From assembly GCA_963717635.1 (NCBI GenBank), contig OY970347.1, forward strand, positions 1,302,001-1,366,000: a stretch of DNA of 64,000 nucleotides, given 5' to 3'. This stretch comes from JALZKA01 sp963717635 (GTDB lineage Bacteria > Actinomycetota > Thermoleophilia > Solirubrobacterales > 70-9). Below are positions 1-8,260 of the stretch, piece after piece. Below the pieces are notes generated by a model. It worked only from the letters and a program-made list of their open reading frames with translations. It made no database searches and was not told the DNA's origin. How positions within the stretch are numbered: the first letter of the stretch is position 1; every line of letters begins with the position of its first letter. The position numbers were made by a program, and so were the translations under genes.

Positions 1-531
1 GACAAGGGCCTGCAGCTCCGCCGGCCGGGTCCGCTGACCCTCGGCTGCGCCCTGAACCTGCCGATCCTTGAGTCGACGCCGCACCAGAAGACGCACCGCT
101 GGCTGGCGCCGCCGGTGCCTGGCGGGTTCGAGCTGCTGATCGACGGCGAGGCGACGGTCTCGCTTTGGACCAGGACGATCAATGGCGCGGTCCACCCAGG
201 GAAGGTCTGCGTCTGGCTGTTCGTCCGGCGGCTGAACGCGCTCGGATTGCCGGTGGACACGCCGGTGGTCAACCAGGTGGTCACGAACCTCACTGGGTTC
301 CCGGGGGGGCAGTCCAACTGGCCCAGCGGCGACTACCAGGAGATCACCGTCGACATGGACTTCGTCTCCGCCGTCGAGGGGCTGCTTCCGGGCGAGCAGC
401 TCGGGTTGGCGATCAGCGTCGATCGGGCCGGGACGTCGGGCGGCGACGGGCTCGAGTTCATGTACGACCACCCAAGCTTCGACAGCCGCCTTCAGGTGAA
501 GACCTCGTCCGCCCTGCCAATCTTCGACTGA
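1..531 (+). CDS. C-terminal part of an unrecognised protein next to pilus genes
   Basis: The frame is open from the first base to a TGA at 529-531, so this is the last 176 residues of a protein that starts outside the window. I do not recognise the family. The visible part is rich in alternating hydrophobic and polar residues with many Gly, Val and Thr and few charged runs, which suggests a beta-sandwich, probably extracellular. It ends in LQVKTSSALPIFD. A sigma-28-like promoter for the next gene starts 7 bases after its stop. Its place directly before the prepilin peptidase makes a pilus-related surface role plausible, but that is inference from position only. Confidence 0.6.
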   Translation, partial: DKGLQLRRPGPLTLGCALNLPILESTPHQKTHRWLAPPVPGGFELLIDGEATVSLWTRTINGAVHPGKVCVWLFVRRLNALGLPVDTPVVNQVVTNLTGFPGGQSNWPSGDYQEITVDMDFVSAVEGLLPGEQLGLAISVDRAGTSGGDGLEFMYDHPSFDSRLQVKTSSALPIFD

Positions 532-537
532 ACTGCG

Positions 538-566
538 CTCAACCTTGCGCCCACCGGCGCCGATGA
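538..566 (+). promoter_or_regulatory. Sigma-28 (FliA/WhiG)-like promoter before the prepilin peptidase gene
   Basis: CTCAAC at 538-543, 14 bases, then C-GCCGATGA. The geometry is the same as in the two other copies in front of pilus units (1379-1407 and 9369-9397). The known sigma-28 family consensus is TAAA-N15/16-GCCGATAA. The box ends 42 bases before the prepilin peptidase start. It is the weakest of the three in the bases after GCCGAT. Confidence 0.5.
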
Positions 567-608
567 CGATGCAGGCGGCGGTGTCCCCAAGGTAGGAATC
601 AGGTCAGC

Positions 609-1370
609 ATGATCGCGATCCCACTCTTCATCCTCGGCGCGGTCCTCGGCAGCTTCGCGACGGCGCTGGCCCACCGCCTGCCGCGCGGCGAGAACTGGGT
701 ATCGGAGCGCTCGCGCTGTCCCGAGTGCGGGGCCCAGATCCGGGCGCGCGACAACGTGCCGATCGTCTCCTGGCTGCTACTGCGCGGCCGTTGCCGTGGC
801 TGCGGCGAGCCGATCTCCCCGCGGTATCCGCTGGCCGAGCTCACACTTGCCGTCCTGTTCGCGGCGACCTATCTCATCATTGGCGACGACGAGTGGTGGT
901 GGCTCGCGCTGGGACTGGTCCTCTGCTTCGTGCTCGTGACGATCACGCTGACCGACCTCGACCGGCGGATCATCCCGAACAAGGTCGTGCTCGCGGGCTC
1001 GGTCGTCGCCGTCGCGCTGGTCGCGATTGGCGATCCCGACAGCCTCGTCGAGCACGGCGCGTCGGCAGCGATCGCGGGCGGCCTGATGTTCGTAATCGCG
1101 CTCGCCTACCCCCGTGGCATGGGCATGGGCGACGCGAAGCTCGTGGGCATGATCGGCCTGTTCATCGGCCGCGCGGTTGCGCCCGCGGCCCTGATCGGGT
1201 TCGCGCTCGGAGCGATCGTCGGGATGGCGATGATCGCCCGCCAGGGCGTCGCAGCGCGCAAGCAGGCGATTCCGTTCGGGCCGTTCCTCGCGATCGGCGG
1301 CGTGATCGGCCTCTGGTTCGGCGACGACACGGTCCAGTGGTACCTGGACGAGTTCTTCCCGGACGAATAG
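609..1370 (+). CDS. pilD: Prepilin peptidase / N-methyltransferase (PilD-type A24 protease)
   Basis: Integral membrane aspartyl protease that removes the leader of type IV prepilins and usually methylates the new N-terminal residue. The 253-residue product has the usual length. The N-terminal DiS_P_DiS domain carries two CxxC pairs (C37/C40 and C62/C65), the zinc-type pattern of bifunctional enzymes. The two catalytic aspartates are in TLTDLDRRIIPN and in the GxGDxK motif GMGMGDAKLVG, set among several hydrophobic helices. ATG start with a purine-rich stretch upstream. Its substrates are probably the prepilin-like proteins at 9415-11680. It has its own sigma-28-like promoter. Confidence 0.93.
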   Translation: MIAIPLFILGAVLGSFATALAHRLPRGENWVSERSRCPECGAQIRARDNVPIVSWLLLRGRCRGCGEPISPRYPLAELTLAVLFAATYLIIGDDEWWWLALGLVLCFVLVTITLTDLDRRIIPNKVVLAGSVVAVALVAIGDPDSLVEHGASAAIAGGLMFVIALAYPRGMGMGDAKLVGMIGLFIGRAVAPAALIGFALGAIVGMAMIARQGVAARKQAIPFGPFLAIGGVIGLWFGDDTVQWYLDEFFPDE

Positions 1371-1378
1371 GCACCGGA

Positions 1379-1407
1379 CTCAAGGAAATCCGCGCCTGGG
1401 CCGATTG
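1379..1407 (+). promoter_or_regulatory. Sigma-28 (FliA/WhiG)-like promoter before pilM
   Basis: CTCAAG at 1379-1384, 14 bases, then GGCCGATTG at 1399-1407. It begins 9 bases after the prepilin peptidase stop and ends 29 bases before the pilM ATG. The hexamer, the spacing and the nine-base downstream block are identical to the copy at 9369-9397, while the 14-base spacer differs. That is what conserved promoter elements look like. Confidence 0.6.
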
Positions 1408-1436
1408 TCTGGGTGAGCTTCAGATCGCTCATTTCT

Positions 1437-2582
1437 ATGGCAACTCTCACCTCGGGGAAGAGCAAGTCGATCGTCGGACTCGATATCGAGGCCGGCAGCG
1501 TCGCCGCGACCGAAGTGCGCTCGAACGGCAGCGTCGAGGTCGTCGGCCACGGCGTCGTCGAGCTGCCTCCGGGCGTCTTTCGCGAGGGCGAGGTCGCCGA
1601 CGCAGAGACGCTCGGCGCCGCGATCAAGGACCTCTTCTCCGAGCACAAGCTTTCACGTTCGGTCCGCCTTGGCATCGCGAACCAGCGGGTCGCCGTCCGC
1701 AGCATGCGCCTGCCCGCGATCGACGACCGCGACGAGCTCGAGACCGCGATCCGCTTCCAGGCCCAAGACCACATCCCGATGCCGCTCGAGCAGTCGGTGC
1801 TCGACTGGCAGGTGATCGGCCACTCGCAGACCGAGACCGGCGAGCGCCGCGTCGAGGTCGTCGCCGTCGCCGCCCGCCGCGACATGCTCGAGCAGGTCAT
1901 GCGGGCGATGAGCATCGGCGGCCTGCGGCCGATCGGCATCGACCACGCCGCCTTCGGGATGATCCGCGCACTCGCCCGGGAGACCGGCTCGGCCGTCGGC
2001 GCGGGGCAGTTCGTAAACGCGCCCAGCTACGAGGAGCGGATCGGCTCCCACGCCCAGGGCGAAGCCGTTGCCGGGGTCGAGGCGCCGATCCCCGCGCGCC
2101 TTTACTGCAACCTCGGCGACGTGACCAACCTCGCGGTCGCCCGCGGCAGCTCCTGCCTGTTCACCCGGATCGCCGCCTTCGGAGTCGAGGGAATCGCCCA
2201 GAAGCTGGCCGAGCGCCGCCAGTTGACGCTGGAGCACGCTCGGCAGTGGCTGAACCACGTTGGTCTGGAGCGGCCGGTTGAGTCGGTCGACGGCGATCCC
2301 GAGCACATCGCCGCCGCCCGCGAGTGCCTGGCGGACGGCTCAGCGAAGCTCGCTGACGAGCTGCGGCTCTCGCTCGAGTACTACGGGGCACAGGAGGGCG
2401 CCGTGGCGGTCGAGGGCATCGTGGCCTGTGGTCCCGGCGCGACGATCCCGGGCCTCGTCGAGCGCATGCAGCGCGACCTTGGGCATCTGTTCACGATCGC
2501 GAAGCCCACCCCGCTCGCCCACCTGGACGAGCTCTCCGCCGCCCGCCTGACCCTGTCTTACGGCCTCGCGCTGGAGCACTAG
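1437..2582 (+). CDS. pilM: Type IV pilus assembly ATPase-like protein PilM
   Basis: Cytoplasmic actin/FtsA-fold protein that binds the N-terminus of PilN and links the pilus platform to the cytoplasm. The phosphate-binding start of the fold is visible in SIVGLDIEAGSVAATEV, and the downstream SHS2/ATPase regions follow the family (ARLYCNLGDVTNLAVARG, then GIVACGPGATIPGL). I chose the ATG at 1437, giving 381 residues. A GTG 24 bases upstream is possible but would add an unconserved octapeptide. It is first in the pilM-pilN-pilO operon, and pilN starts four bases after its stop. Confidence 0.9.
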   Translation: MATLTSGKSKSIVGLDIEAGSVAATEVRSNGSVEVVGHGVVELPPGVFREGEVADAETLGAAIKDLFSEHKLSRSVRLGIANQRVAVRSMRLPAIDDRDELETAIRFQAQDHIPMPLEQSVLDWQVIGHSQTETGERRVEVVAVAARRDMLEQVMRAMSIGGLRPIGIDHAAFGMIRALARETGSAVGAGQFVNAPSYEERIGSHAQGEAVAGVEAPIPARLYCNLGDVTNLAVARGSSCLFTRIAAFGVEGIAQKLAERRQLTLEHARQWLNHVGLERPVESVDGDPEHIAAARECLADGSAKLADELRLSLEYYGAQEGAVAVEGIVACGPGATIPGLVERMQRDLGHLFTIAKPTPLAHLDELSAARLTLSYGLALEH

Positions 2583-2585
2583 CCC

Positions 2586-3350
2586 GTGCGCCCCGTCAAC
2601 CTGATCCCACCCGAGGATCGCCGCGGCGACCTCGCTCCGCTGCGCGCGGGCGCCCTCTCCTACATGGTGATCGGCGTCTTCGCCGCCATGCTGATCGCGG
2701 TCGTCGCCCTGGTGCTGACCCAAAACAGCGTCACCGAGAGCGAAAACGAGATCGCCCAGCTCGAGGTGGCCCGCGACGAGGCCGCTCAGCGCGCCGAGGC
2801 TCTGGCGCCCTACGCCGAGTTCGCCAGCCTGCAGGCCCAGCGTGAGACGACGATCTCGGGCCTCGCGCAGAGCCGCTTCGATTGGGAGCGGGTGCTGCGC
2901 GAGCTTGCAGTGGTGATCCCCGCTCGTGTCAGCCTCACAAACATCGAAGCGTCGAGCGCCGGGACCGACGAGGGCGATTCGGAGGTTGGGTCCGCGCCCA
3001 GTCTGACGATGTCGGGATGCGCACCGAACCACACCGCCGTGGCGACCTTCGTTGCCGCCCTCGAGGACATCGACGGCGTCACCCGCGTCGCCCTGGACAA
3101 TTCGGTCGCGGCCAAGAGTGAGGCTCCCGGCGCCAACGGCGCCGCGGAGTGTGATCCCACGGCAACGACGTTTGCGGTGCGCGCGGTCTTCGACGGCGTT
3201 GCGCCGCTTGCGGCGCTGACCGGTTCCGGAGCGCCTCCGGCGACGACCGCCGAGGCGCCGGCTGCCCCGTCGAGCGAGGACAACTCGATCGAGGAGCAGA
3301 CCGAGGACGCGCGTAATGCCACCAACCTCGTCCCCGGAGCGGCGCGATGA
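2586..3350 (+). CDS. pilN: Type IV pilus inner-membrane platform protein PilN
   Basis: Bitopic membrane protein of the pilus platform. It begins with MRPVNLIPPE, the conserved N-terminal peptide that docks into PilM. A transmembrane helix lies at about residues 29-50, followed by a coiled coil rich in Glu, Ala and Arg and then a ferredoxin-like PilN domain. The C-terminal 40 residues are an Ala/Pro/Thr/Glu-rich tail without fold. At 254 residues it is somewhat longer than typical PilN because of an insert and this tail. GTG start. The pilO ATG overlaps its stop. Confidence 0.87.
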   Translation: MRPVNLIPPEDRRGDLAPLRAGALSYMVIGVFAAMLIAVVALVLTQNSVTESENEIAQLEVARDEAAQRAEALAPYAEFASLQAQRETTISGLAQSRFDWERVLRELAVVIPARVSLTNIEASSAGTDEGDSEVGSAPSLTMSGCAPNHTAVATFVAALEDIDGVTRVALDNSVAAKSEAPGANGAAECDPTATTFAVRAVFDGVAPLAALTGSGAPPATTAEAPAAPSSEDNSIEEQTEDARNATNLVPGAAR

Positions 3351-4153
3351 AAACGACTGACCGCTCGATCTTGGTCGGCCTCCTGATCCTCGGCCTGCTC
3401 GCCTGTTTCTGGTTCATGCTGCTGGCGCCGAAGCGCGAGCGCGCATCGGAGCTGGATGCACAGGCAGCAGATCTACAGGCGCAGGTGGCACAGCAGGAGC
3501 AGCTTGCGGACACGGCCGCAAGCTCGCAGCAGGAGTACGGCCGCAACTACCAGAGCCTGATCGTGCTTGGCAAGGCCGCGCCGGCGGACGGCGATACCCC
3601 GTCGCTCCTGGCGCAGCTCACCGAGCTCTCGGAGAAGTCGAAGACCAAGTTCGAATCGCTCCAGCTGTCCGGCGATGCGCCGGAGATCCCAGCGCCGGCG
3701 GCGCAGACCACGACCGACCAGAACGCCGAGGCCGGGGTCCCGACCGCCGGTTCGGCCGAGGCGGCTCCCGCCGGGCCGAGTGCGGCGACCGAGGCCAGCG
3801 CCGCCGTGCTTCCGCTCGGGGCGACCGTCGGACCGGCCGGGCTCGGCGTCATGCCGTACAACGTGCGCTTCAGCGGCGACTTCTTCCAGGTCGCCGATCT
3901 GCTTGCCGGCCTGGATTCGCTGGTCGGCTCCGATGAGAAGGGCACAAGGGTCGACGGGCGCCTGGTCACGGTCAACGGCTTCACGATCGCGCCCCCCGAG
4001 CCGGGCGCGACGAACCTCAACGTGGACCTTTCGATCACCGCTTACGTCCTGCCCGACTCGCAGGGCCTGACGGCTGGGGCAACGCCCGCCGCTCCCTCGG
4101 CCGATGTGCCCCCCGCGAGCTCCGTACCCACCTCGACCGCAACGACGCCATGA
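3347..4153 (+). CDS. pilO: Type IV pilus platform protein PilO
   Basis: Bitopic partner of PilN. A transmembrane segment at about residues 8-27 is followed by a coiled coil (QAADLQAQVAQQEQL). A Pro/Ala/Gln-rich linker comes next, then a C-terminal ferredoxin-like domain that includes MPYNVRFSGDFFQVADLLAG, a conserved PilO-type stretch. The C-terminus is again Ala/Pro/Thr-rich. The start overlaps the pilN stop as ATGA, and the next gene starts the same way, so the four genes are translationally coupled. PilN and PilO form heterodimers in studied systems. Confidence 0.87.
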   Translation: MKTTDRSILVGLLILGLLACFWFMLLAPKRERASELDAQAADLQAQVAQQEQLADTAASSQQEYGRNYQSLIVLGKAAPADGDTPSLLAQLTELSEKSKTKFESLQLSGDAPEIPAPAAQTTTDQNAEAGVPTAGSAEAAPAGPSAATEASAAVLPLGATVGPAGLGVMPYNVRFSGDFFQVADLLAGLDSLVGSDEKGTRVDGRLVTVNGFTIAPPEPGATNLNVDLSITAYVLPDSQGLTAGATPAAPSADVPPASSVPTSTATTP

Positions 4154-5031
4154 AGCTCCGCGACGTTCGCAAGCGCAAGTCCATGACGAAGGCGACGTCG
4201 CGGTCGGCTGCGACGAAGTCGCGCTCGATCGGCCGCGCGCCGCGCGTGGCCGAGGACCTCTATCGCGACATGCGCGATCGCCGGCTGCTGCTGCCGGCCT
4301 TGCTGCTGGTCATCGCGATCGTCGCGGTCCCGATCGCGTTCAAAGCTCGGAAGGAGGCGCCCCCGCAGGCTGTCGCGTTCGTCGCTCCCGAGGGCTCGGA
4401 GCAGGTCGCACCCGCCGTGCTCACCGAACAGCCCATCGGCGTGCGGGATTACCGCGAGCGCTTGGACGAGCTGAAGCGCAGCAACCCGTTTGCTGGAGAT
4501 TTCGCATTCTCCGACGAAATCAGCGGCAGTGGCAGCGGCCAGCTGGTCGAACCTCCGCCGGCCCCCGCACCTCCGCCCAGCTTCGATACCGGTGAGCCCT
4601 CAGGCGGCGACACGACCGGCCCGGAGACCCCCTCCACCCAGAGCGATCCTCCCGCAACCGGCGGGGGCGATTCCGCGGGCGAGATCCTAATCCTCGCGCC
4701 GCGGATCGACGTGAACGCCGGCCGGGTGGGCCAGCGCAAGAAGATCAAGAACGTCGAGATCGGCGACCTGCTTCCCAACCGCCAGCACGCGCCGGTCGCG
4801 ATGTTCCTCGGCGTCAGCGAGAACCTCAAGTACGCGAACTTGCTGGTCTCCGAAGACGTCACCGAGACCAGAGGCGACGGCCAGTGCCGACCGAGCGCCA
4901 ACCGGTGCGAGTTCCTGCGCCTGAAGGTCGACCAGAAGCGCTACTTCACCTTCGGTCCAGGCGAGGCTCGCTACTCGATCAAGGTCAGCGACATCCGCGA
5001 GGAGATCGTCGACCGCCGCACGGTCGAGTAG
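4150..5031 (+). CDS. Membrane-anchored pilus protein in the PilP position
   Basis: A basic cytoplasmic N-terminus of about 48 residues precedes one transmembrane helix near residues 49-67. A long Pro/Gly/Ser/Thr-rich linker follows, then a compact C-terminal domain of about 115 residues. That domain has two cysteines in a CRPSANRC loop that could form a disulfide. It sits where pilP normally follows pilO, but I see no lipobox and no clear PilP sequence match, and no secretin gene follows. It probably links the PilMNO platform to the exterior. The start overlaps the pilO stop (ATGA). An internal ATG at 4183 is an alternative. Confidence 0.65.
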   Translation: MKLRDVRKRKSMTKATSRSAATKSRSIGRAPRVAEDLYRDMRDRRLLLPALLLVIAIVAVPIAFKARKEAPPQAVAFVAPEGSEQVAPAVLTEQPIGVRDYRERLDELKRSNPFAGDFAFSDEISGSGSGQLVEPPPAPAPPPSFDTGEPSGGDTTGPETPSTQSDPPATGGGDSAGEILILAPRIDVNAGRVGQRKKIKNVEIGDLLPNRQHAPVAMFLGVSENLKYANLLVSEDVTETRGDGQCRPSANRCEFLRLKVDQKRYFTFGPGEARYSIKVSDIREEIVDRRTVE

Positions 5032-5052
5032 GCCGCACCACCGAATAGCCTC

Positions 5053-6225
5053 TTGGCCGTGGGTGATCTGCGCTTCACGACCGCGGGCGAGTCGCACGGG
5101 CCGGGCCTGGTGGCGATCCTCGAGGGCATCCCGGCCGGGCTCGAGCTCGACCGCGAGCGCCTCGACGCCGACATGGCCCGCCGGCAGCTCGGGCACGGCC
5201 GTGGCGGGCGGATGAAGATCGAGCGCGACGCGGTCGAGGTTCGCTCCGGCATCCGCCACGGCCGGACGCTGGGCAGCCCGATCGCGGTCCTCGTGGCGAA
5301 TCGCGACTACCCCAACTGGGAGGAGCGGATGAACCCGTGGCCGGTCGAGGCGGAGGTCGAAGAATCACACCTGCCGCGCCCGGGCCACGCCGACCTCGCC
5401 GGCCTTCACAAGTACGGCTTCAGCGACGTGCGCAACGTGCTCGAGCGCGCGAGCGCCCGCGAGACGGCCGCCCGCGTGGCGGCCGGCGCGATCGCCAAGG
5501 AGTTCCTGCGTGCGCTCGGCGTCTCGGTCCACAGCCACGTCCTGCAGATCGCGTCGGTGACGGCGCCGGCGCCGGACGACTCCGGCCCCGACGACTTCTC
5601 AGCGGTGGACGAATCGCCCGTCCGCTGTCTCGACAAGGACGCGGAGGCCGCGATGGTCGCCGAGATCGATCGCCTCCGCAAAGAGAACGAGAGCCTCGGC
5701 GGCGTCTTCGAGGTGCGTGCGTTCGGCCTGACCCCGGGCCTCGGCTCGCACGTGAGCTGGGAGGAGCGCCTGGACTCGCGGCTGGCGCAGGCGATCGTCT
5801 CGATCCAGGCGGTGAAGGGTGTCTCCGTCGGCGAGGCCTGGGAGGTCGCCGGTAGGCCCGGGTCCGAGTCGCACGACGAGATCTTCTTCTCCGACGAGCG
5901 CGGCTGGCACCGCGAGACCAACCGGGCCGGCGGCGTCGAGGGTGGAATGACGAACGGCGAGCCGCTGGTGGTGAAGGGCGCGATCAAGCCGATCTCGACT
6001 CTGACCAAGCCGTTGCGCTCGGTCGACACGGAAACCAAGCAGCCGGCGCAGGCGATGCGCGAACGCACCGACTCGACCGTGGTCCCCGCGGCCGGCGTCG
6101 TCGCCGAGGCGATGGTGGCCCTGGTGCTCGCGCGCTGCTACCGGGAGAAGTTCGGCGGCGACCACATCGACGACGTCCTTGGCGCGCTTCATGCGTACGA
6201 GGAGCGCATCGGGTGGCAGCGCTAG
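5053..6225 (+). CDS. aroC: Chorismate synthase
   Basis: Converts 5-enolpyruvylshikimate-3-phosphate to chorismate using reduced FMN. Family signatures are present: FTTAGESHGPG near the N-terminus, LPRPGHADLAG, the ERASARETAARVA stretch, GGMTNGEPL and the C-terminal DSTVVPAAGVVAEAM. The length of 390 residues is normal for the family. I take the TTG at 5053; a GTG two codons later is equally possible. It is the first gene of a shikimate cluster, and the aroK-aroB fusion starts inside its last 13 bases. Confidence 0.97.
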   Translation: MAVGDLRFTTAGESHGPGLVAILEGIPAGLELDRERLDADMARRQLGHGRGGRMKIERDAVEVRSGIRHGRTLGSPIAVLVANRDYPNWEERMNPWPVEAEVEESHLPRPGHADLAGLHKYGFSDVRNVLERASARETAARVAAGAIAKEFLRALGVSVHSHVLQIASVTAPAPDDSGPDDFSAVDESPVRCLDKDAEAAMVAEIDRLRKENESLGGVFEVRAFGLTPGLGSHVSWEERLDSRLAQAIVSIQAVKGVSVGEAWEVAGRPGSESHDEIFFSDERGWHRETNRAGGVEGGMTNGEPLVVKGAIKPISTLTKPLRSVDTETKQPAQAMRERTDSTVVPAAGVVAEAMVALVLARCYREKFGGDHIDDVLGALHAYEERIGWQR

Positions 6226-7805
6226 ACGGGCAGGCGGGCGACGCTCCGACGCCTGCGATTGCCCTCGTCGGCTTCATGGGAGCGGGCAAGACCCGGGCCG
6301 CGAAGGGTGCGGCGGCCGTTCTTGGCGAGCGCGTCACGGACGTTGACGGCGAGATCGAGCGCGAGCTCGGTGCTGCGCCCGCCGAGGTGTTCGCGCGTGA
6401 CGGTGAAGCGCGGTTCCGTGAGGTCGAGGAACGCCAGGCGCTCGCCGCGCTGGGCGCCGGCGGCATCGTCGCGCTGGGCGGCGGCGCCGTGGAGTCCCAG
6501 AGCGTGCGCGATGCCCTCGACGGTTGCTTCACGGTCTGGTGCCGGATCTCCGAGGAGGCGGCCTGGGACCGCTGCGAGGGCACCGAGCGCCCCCTGGCCC
6601 AGGACCGAGATCAGTTCGGCCGCCGTTTTGCCGAGCGCCAGCCCCTCTACGAGTCGATCGCCGACGCGGTCCTGACCGACGGCGGCGAGCGGGTGGGCCG
6701 GCTGGCCGCCCGCTGGCTGCGTGCTGTCGCGGCGCTCGACGGAGCTCGGCTCGCCTGGGCGGCCTCCAATTCGGGTGAGTACCCGGCGATCGTCGCCCGC
6801 GGCGCCCTTGGGATCCCGGATCGGCTCGCGGCGCGGCGGTTGGATCTGGACGGCGCCGCCTCGTCCGACCCCGGCCGCTGGTTCGGCGTTGCCGACGCGG
6901 CGGCGTTGGAGCATCACCGCGGGCGCCTGCCGGAGCTGGCCGGCGTCGTCGAGGTGGCGGGCGGCGAGGCTGCGAAGACGCTCACCGAGGCCGAGCGGGT
7001 GCTGCGCGAGCTGGCTCAGGCAGGGGCGCGCCGTGACGACGGCGTGCTCGCGTTCGGGGGCGGGGTGGTCGGCGACCTGGCCGGTTTCTGCGCCGCCACC
7101 TACCAGCGTGGGGTCCCCGTAATCCAGGCGCCGACGACGCTGGTCGCCCAGGTTGACTCCGCCTACGGCGGCAAGACCGGCGTCGACCTGCCGGAGGCCA
7201 AGAACTACGCCGGCGCCTACCACATGCCGCACGCCGTGCTCGCCGACCCCGCGACGCTGGCCACGCTTCCCGCGGAGGAGCTGGCAGCCGGGTTCGCCGA
7301 GGTCTTAAAGACCGCGTTGCTCGCGGGCGGCGATCTCTGGGAGCGGGTGCGCGCGATCGAGTCGCTGGACCCTGACGCACTCGACGAGGTGATCTTTGCC
7401 TGCGCCCTGACTAAGATCGACGTCGTCGCGGCGGACGAGCGTGACTCGAGCCGGCGCCAGGTCCTGAACCTGGGCCACACGGTGGGCCATGCGATCGAGA
7501 CCGCGTCGGGCTACCAGCGCTACCGCCACGGCGAGGCGGTTGGCCTGGGGCTGCTGGCCGCGCTGCGCCTGTCGGGAGCCGACGACCTCCTGGGCGAGGT
7601 CTCGGAGCTCCTCCGGCGCCACGGGCTGCCGACGACGCTGGACCCAGCCGTGGACACAGACGACGTGCTCGCCGCGCTCGAGCGCGACAAGAAGGCGGGC
7701 GCCGAGGGAGTCGGGTTCGTCCTGCTCGAGCGTCCCGGCGAGCCCCGCACTGGAGTCGCCCTGGACGGCGCTATGGTCAGCGCGGCCGTGGAGGACCTTC
7801 GTTGA
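6213..7805 (+). CDS. aroKB: Fused shikimate kinase / 3-dehydroquinate synthase
   Basis: One 530-residue chain with two enzymes. Residues 1-170 are shikimate kinase: Walker A GFMGAGKT, the shikimate-binding DVDGEIE and FREVEE, the ALGGGA loop and the lid ERPL. From about residue 185 it is 3-dehydroquinate synthase: the NAD-binding GGGVVGDLAGF, then QAPTTLVAQVDSAYGGKTG, AGFAEVLK and the zinc-ligand histidine region LNLGHTVGHAIE. Separate aroK and aroB genes are the rule in many bacteria. The GTG start overlaps the aroC end by 13 bases, and aroQ starts in its stop codon region. Confidence 0.95.
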   Translation: MAALDGQAGDAPTPAIALVGFMGAGKTRAAKGAAAVLGERVTDVDGEIERELGAAPAEVFARDGEARFREVEERQALAALGAGGIVALGGGAVESQSVRDALDGCFTVWCRISEEAAWDRCEGTERPLAQDRDQFGRRFAERQPLYESIADAVLTDGGERVGRLAARWLRAVAALDGARLAWAASNSGEYPAIVARGALGIPDRLAARRLDLDGAASSDPGRWFGVADAAALEHHRGRLPELAGVVEVAGGEAAKTLTEAERVLRELAQAGARRDDGVLAFGGGVVGDLAGFCAATYQRGVPVIQAPTTLVAQVDSAYGGKTGVDLPEAKNYAGAYHMPHAVLADPATLATLPAEELAAGFAEVLKTALLAGGDLWERVRAIESLDPDALDEVIFACALTKIDVVAADERDSSRRQVLNLGHTVGHAIETASGYQRYRHGEAVGLGLLAALRLSGADDLLGEVSELLRRHGLPTTLDPAVDTDDVLAALERDKKAGAEGVGFVLLERPGEPRTGVALDGAMVSAAVEDLR

Positions 7806-8260
7806 GCACGACGTCCCGCAACCGTGTCGCGGTGATGCACGGGGTCAATCTCGACGCGCTCGGCCGGCGCGATCCCGAGGTCTACGGCAACTTCACGCTG
7901 GTCGAGCTCGAGCATCAGATCCGCCGCTGGGCGCGCGAGCTGGACCTGGACGTGCGCTTCTTCCAGACGAATCACGAGGGCGAGTTCATCGAAAGCCTGC
8001 ATCGGATGCCGGAGAGCGTCGACGCCCTGGTCGTCAATGCCGGATCATGGACCCACTACAGCTGGGCGATCCGCGACGCCGTCGAGCTGGCCAAGCTGCC
8101 GGCAGTCGAGGTCCACATCTCCGACGTGATGGCGCGCGAGGAATGGCGCCACTTCTCGGTCTTCGACGGCCTGGTGCTGGCCGCGATCTCGGGCAAGGGC
8201 CAGGAGGGCTACCGTGAGGCCCTTGAGCTGATCGCCAAGGAACTCGGGGTCGGGGCTTGA
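7802..8260 (+). CDS. aroQ: Type II 3-dehydroquinate dehydratase, divergent
   Basis: Dehydrates 3-dehydroquinate to 3-dehydroshikimate. At 152 residues the size fits the dodecameric type II family. Active-site elements are kept: the GRRDPEVYG loop with Arg and Tyr, TNHEGEFI, the VEVHIS histidine/serine pair, and the REEWRH arginine. The usual NGPNLN box reads HGVNLD, and the segment after RHFSV has lost the usual G-x-I-x-G-x-G form (FDGLVLAAISGKG), so substrate handling may differ. The TTG start overlaps the aroB stop by four bases, and the next gene begins in its stop. Confidence 0.88.
   Translation: MSTTSRNRVAVMHGVNLDALGRRDPEVYGNFTLVELEHQIRRWARELDLDVRFFQTNHEGEFIESLHRMPESVDALVVNAGSWTHYSWAIRDAVELAKLPAVEVHISDVMAREEWRHFSVFDGLVLAAISGKGQEGYREALELIAKELGVGA

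Noticed and set aside
725..2281. Long plus-strand open frame over the prepilin peptidase and pilM
   Set aside because: It is Arg/Ala/Pro-rich shadow translation of two well-supported genes in another frame, as expected at this GC content.
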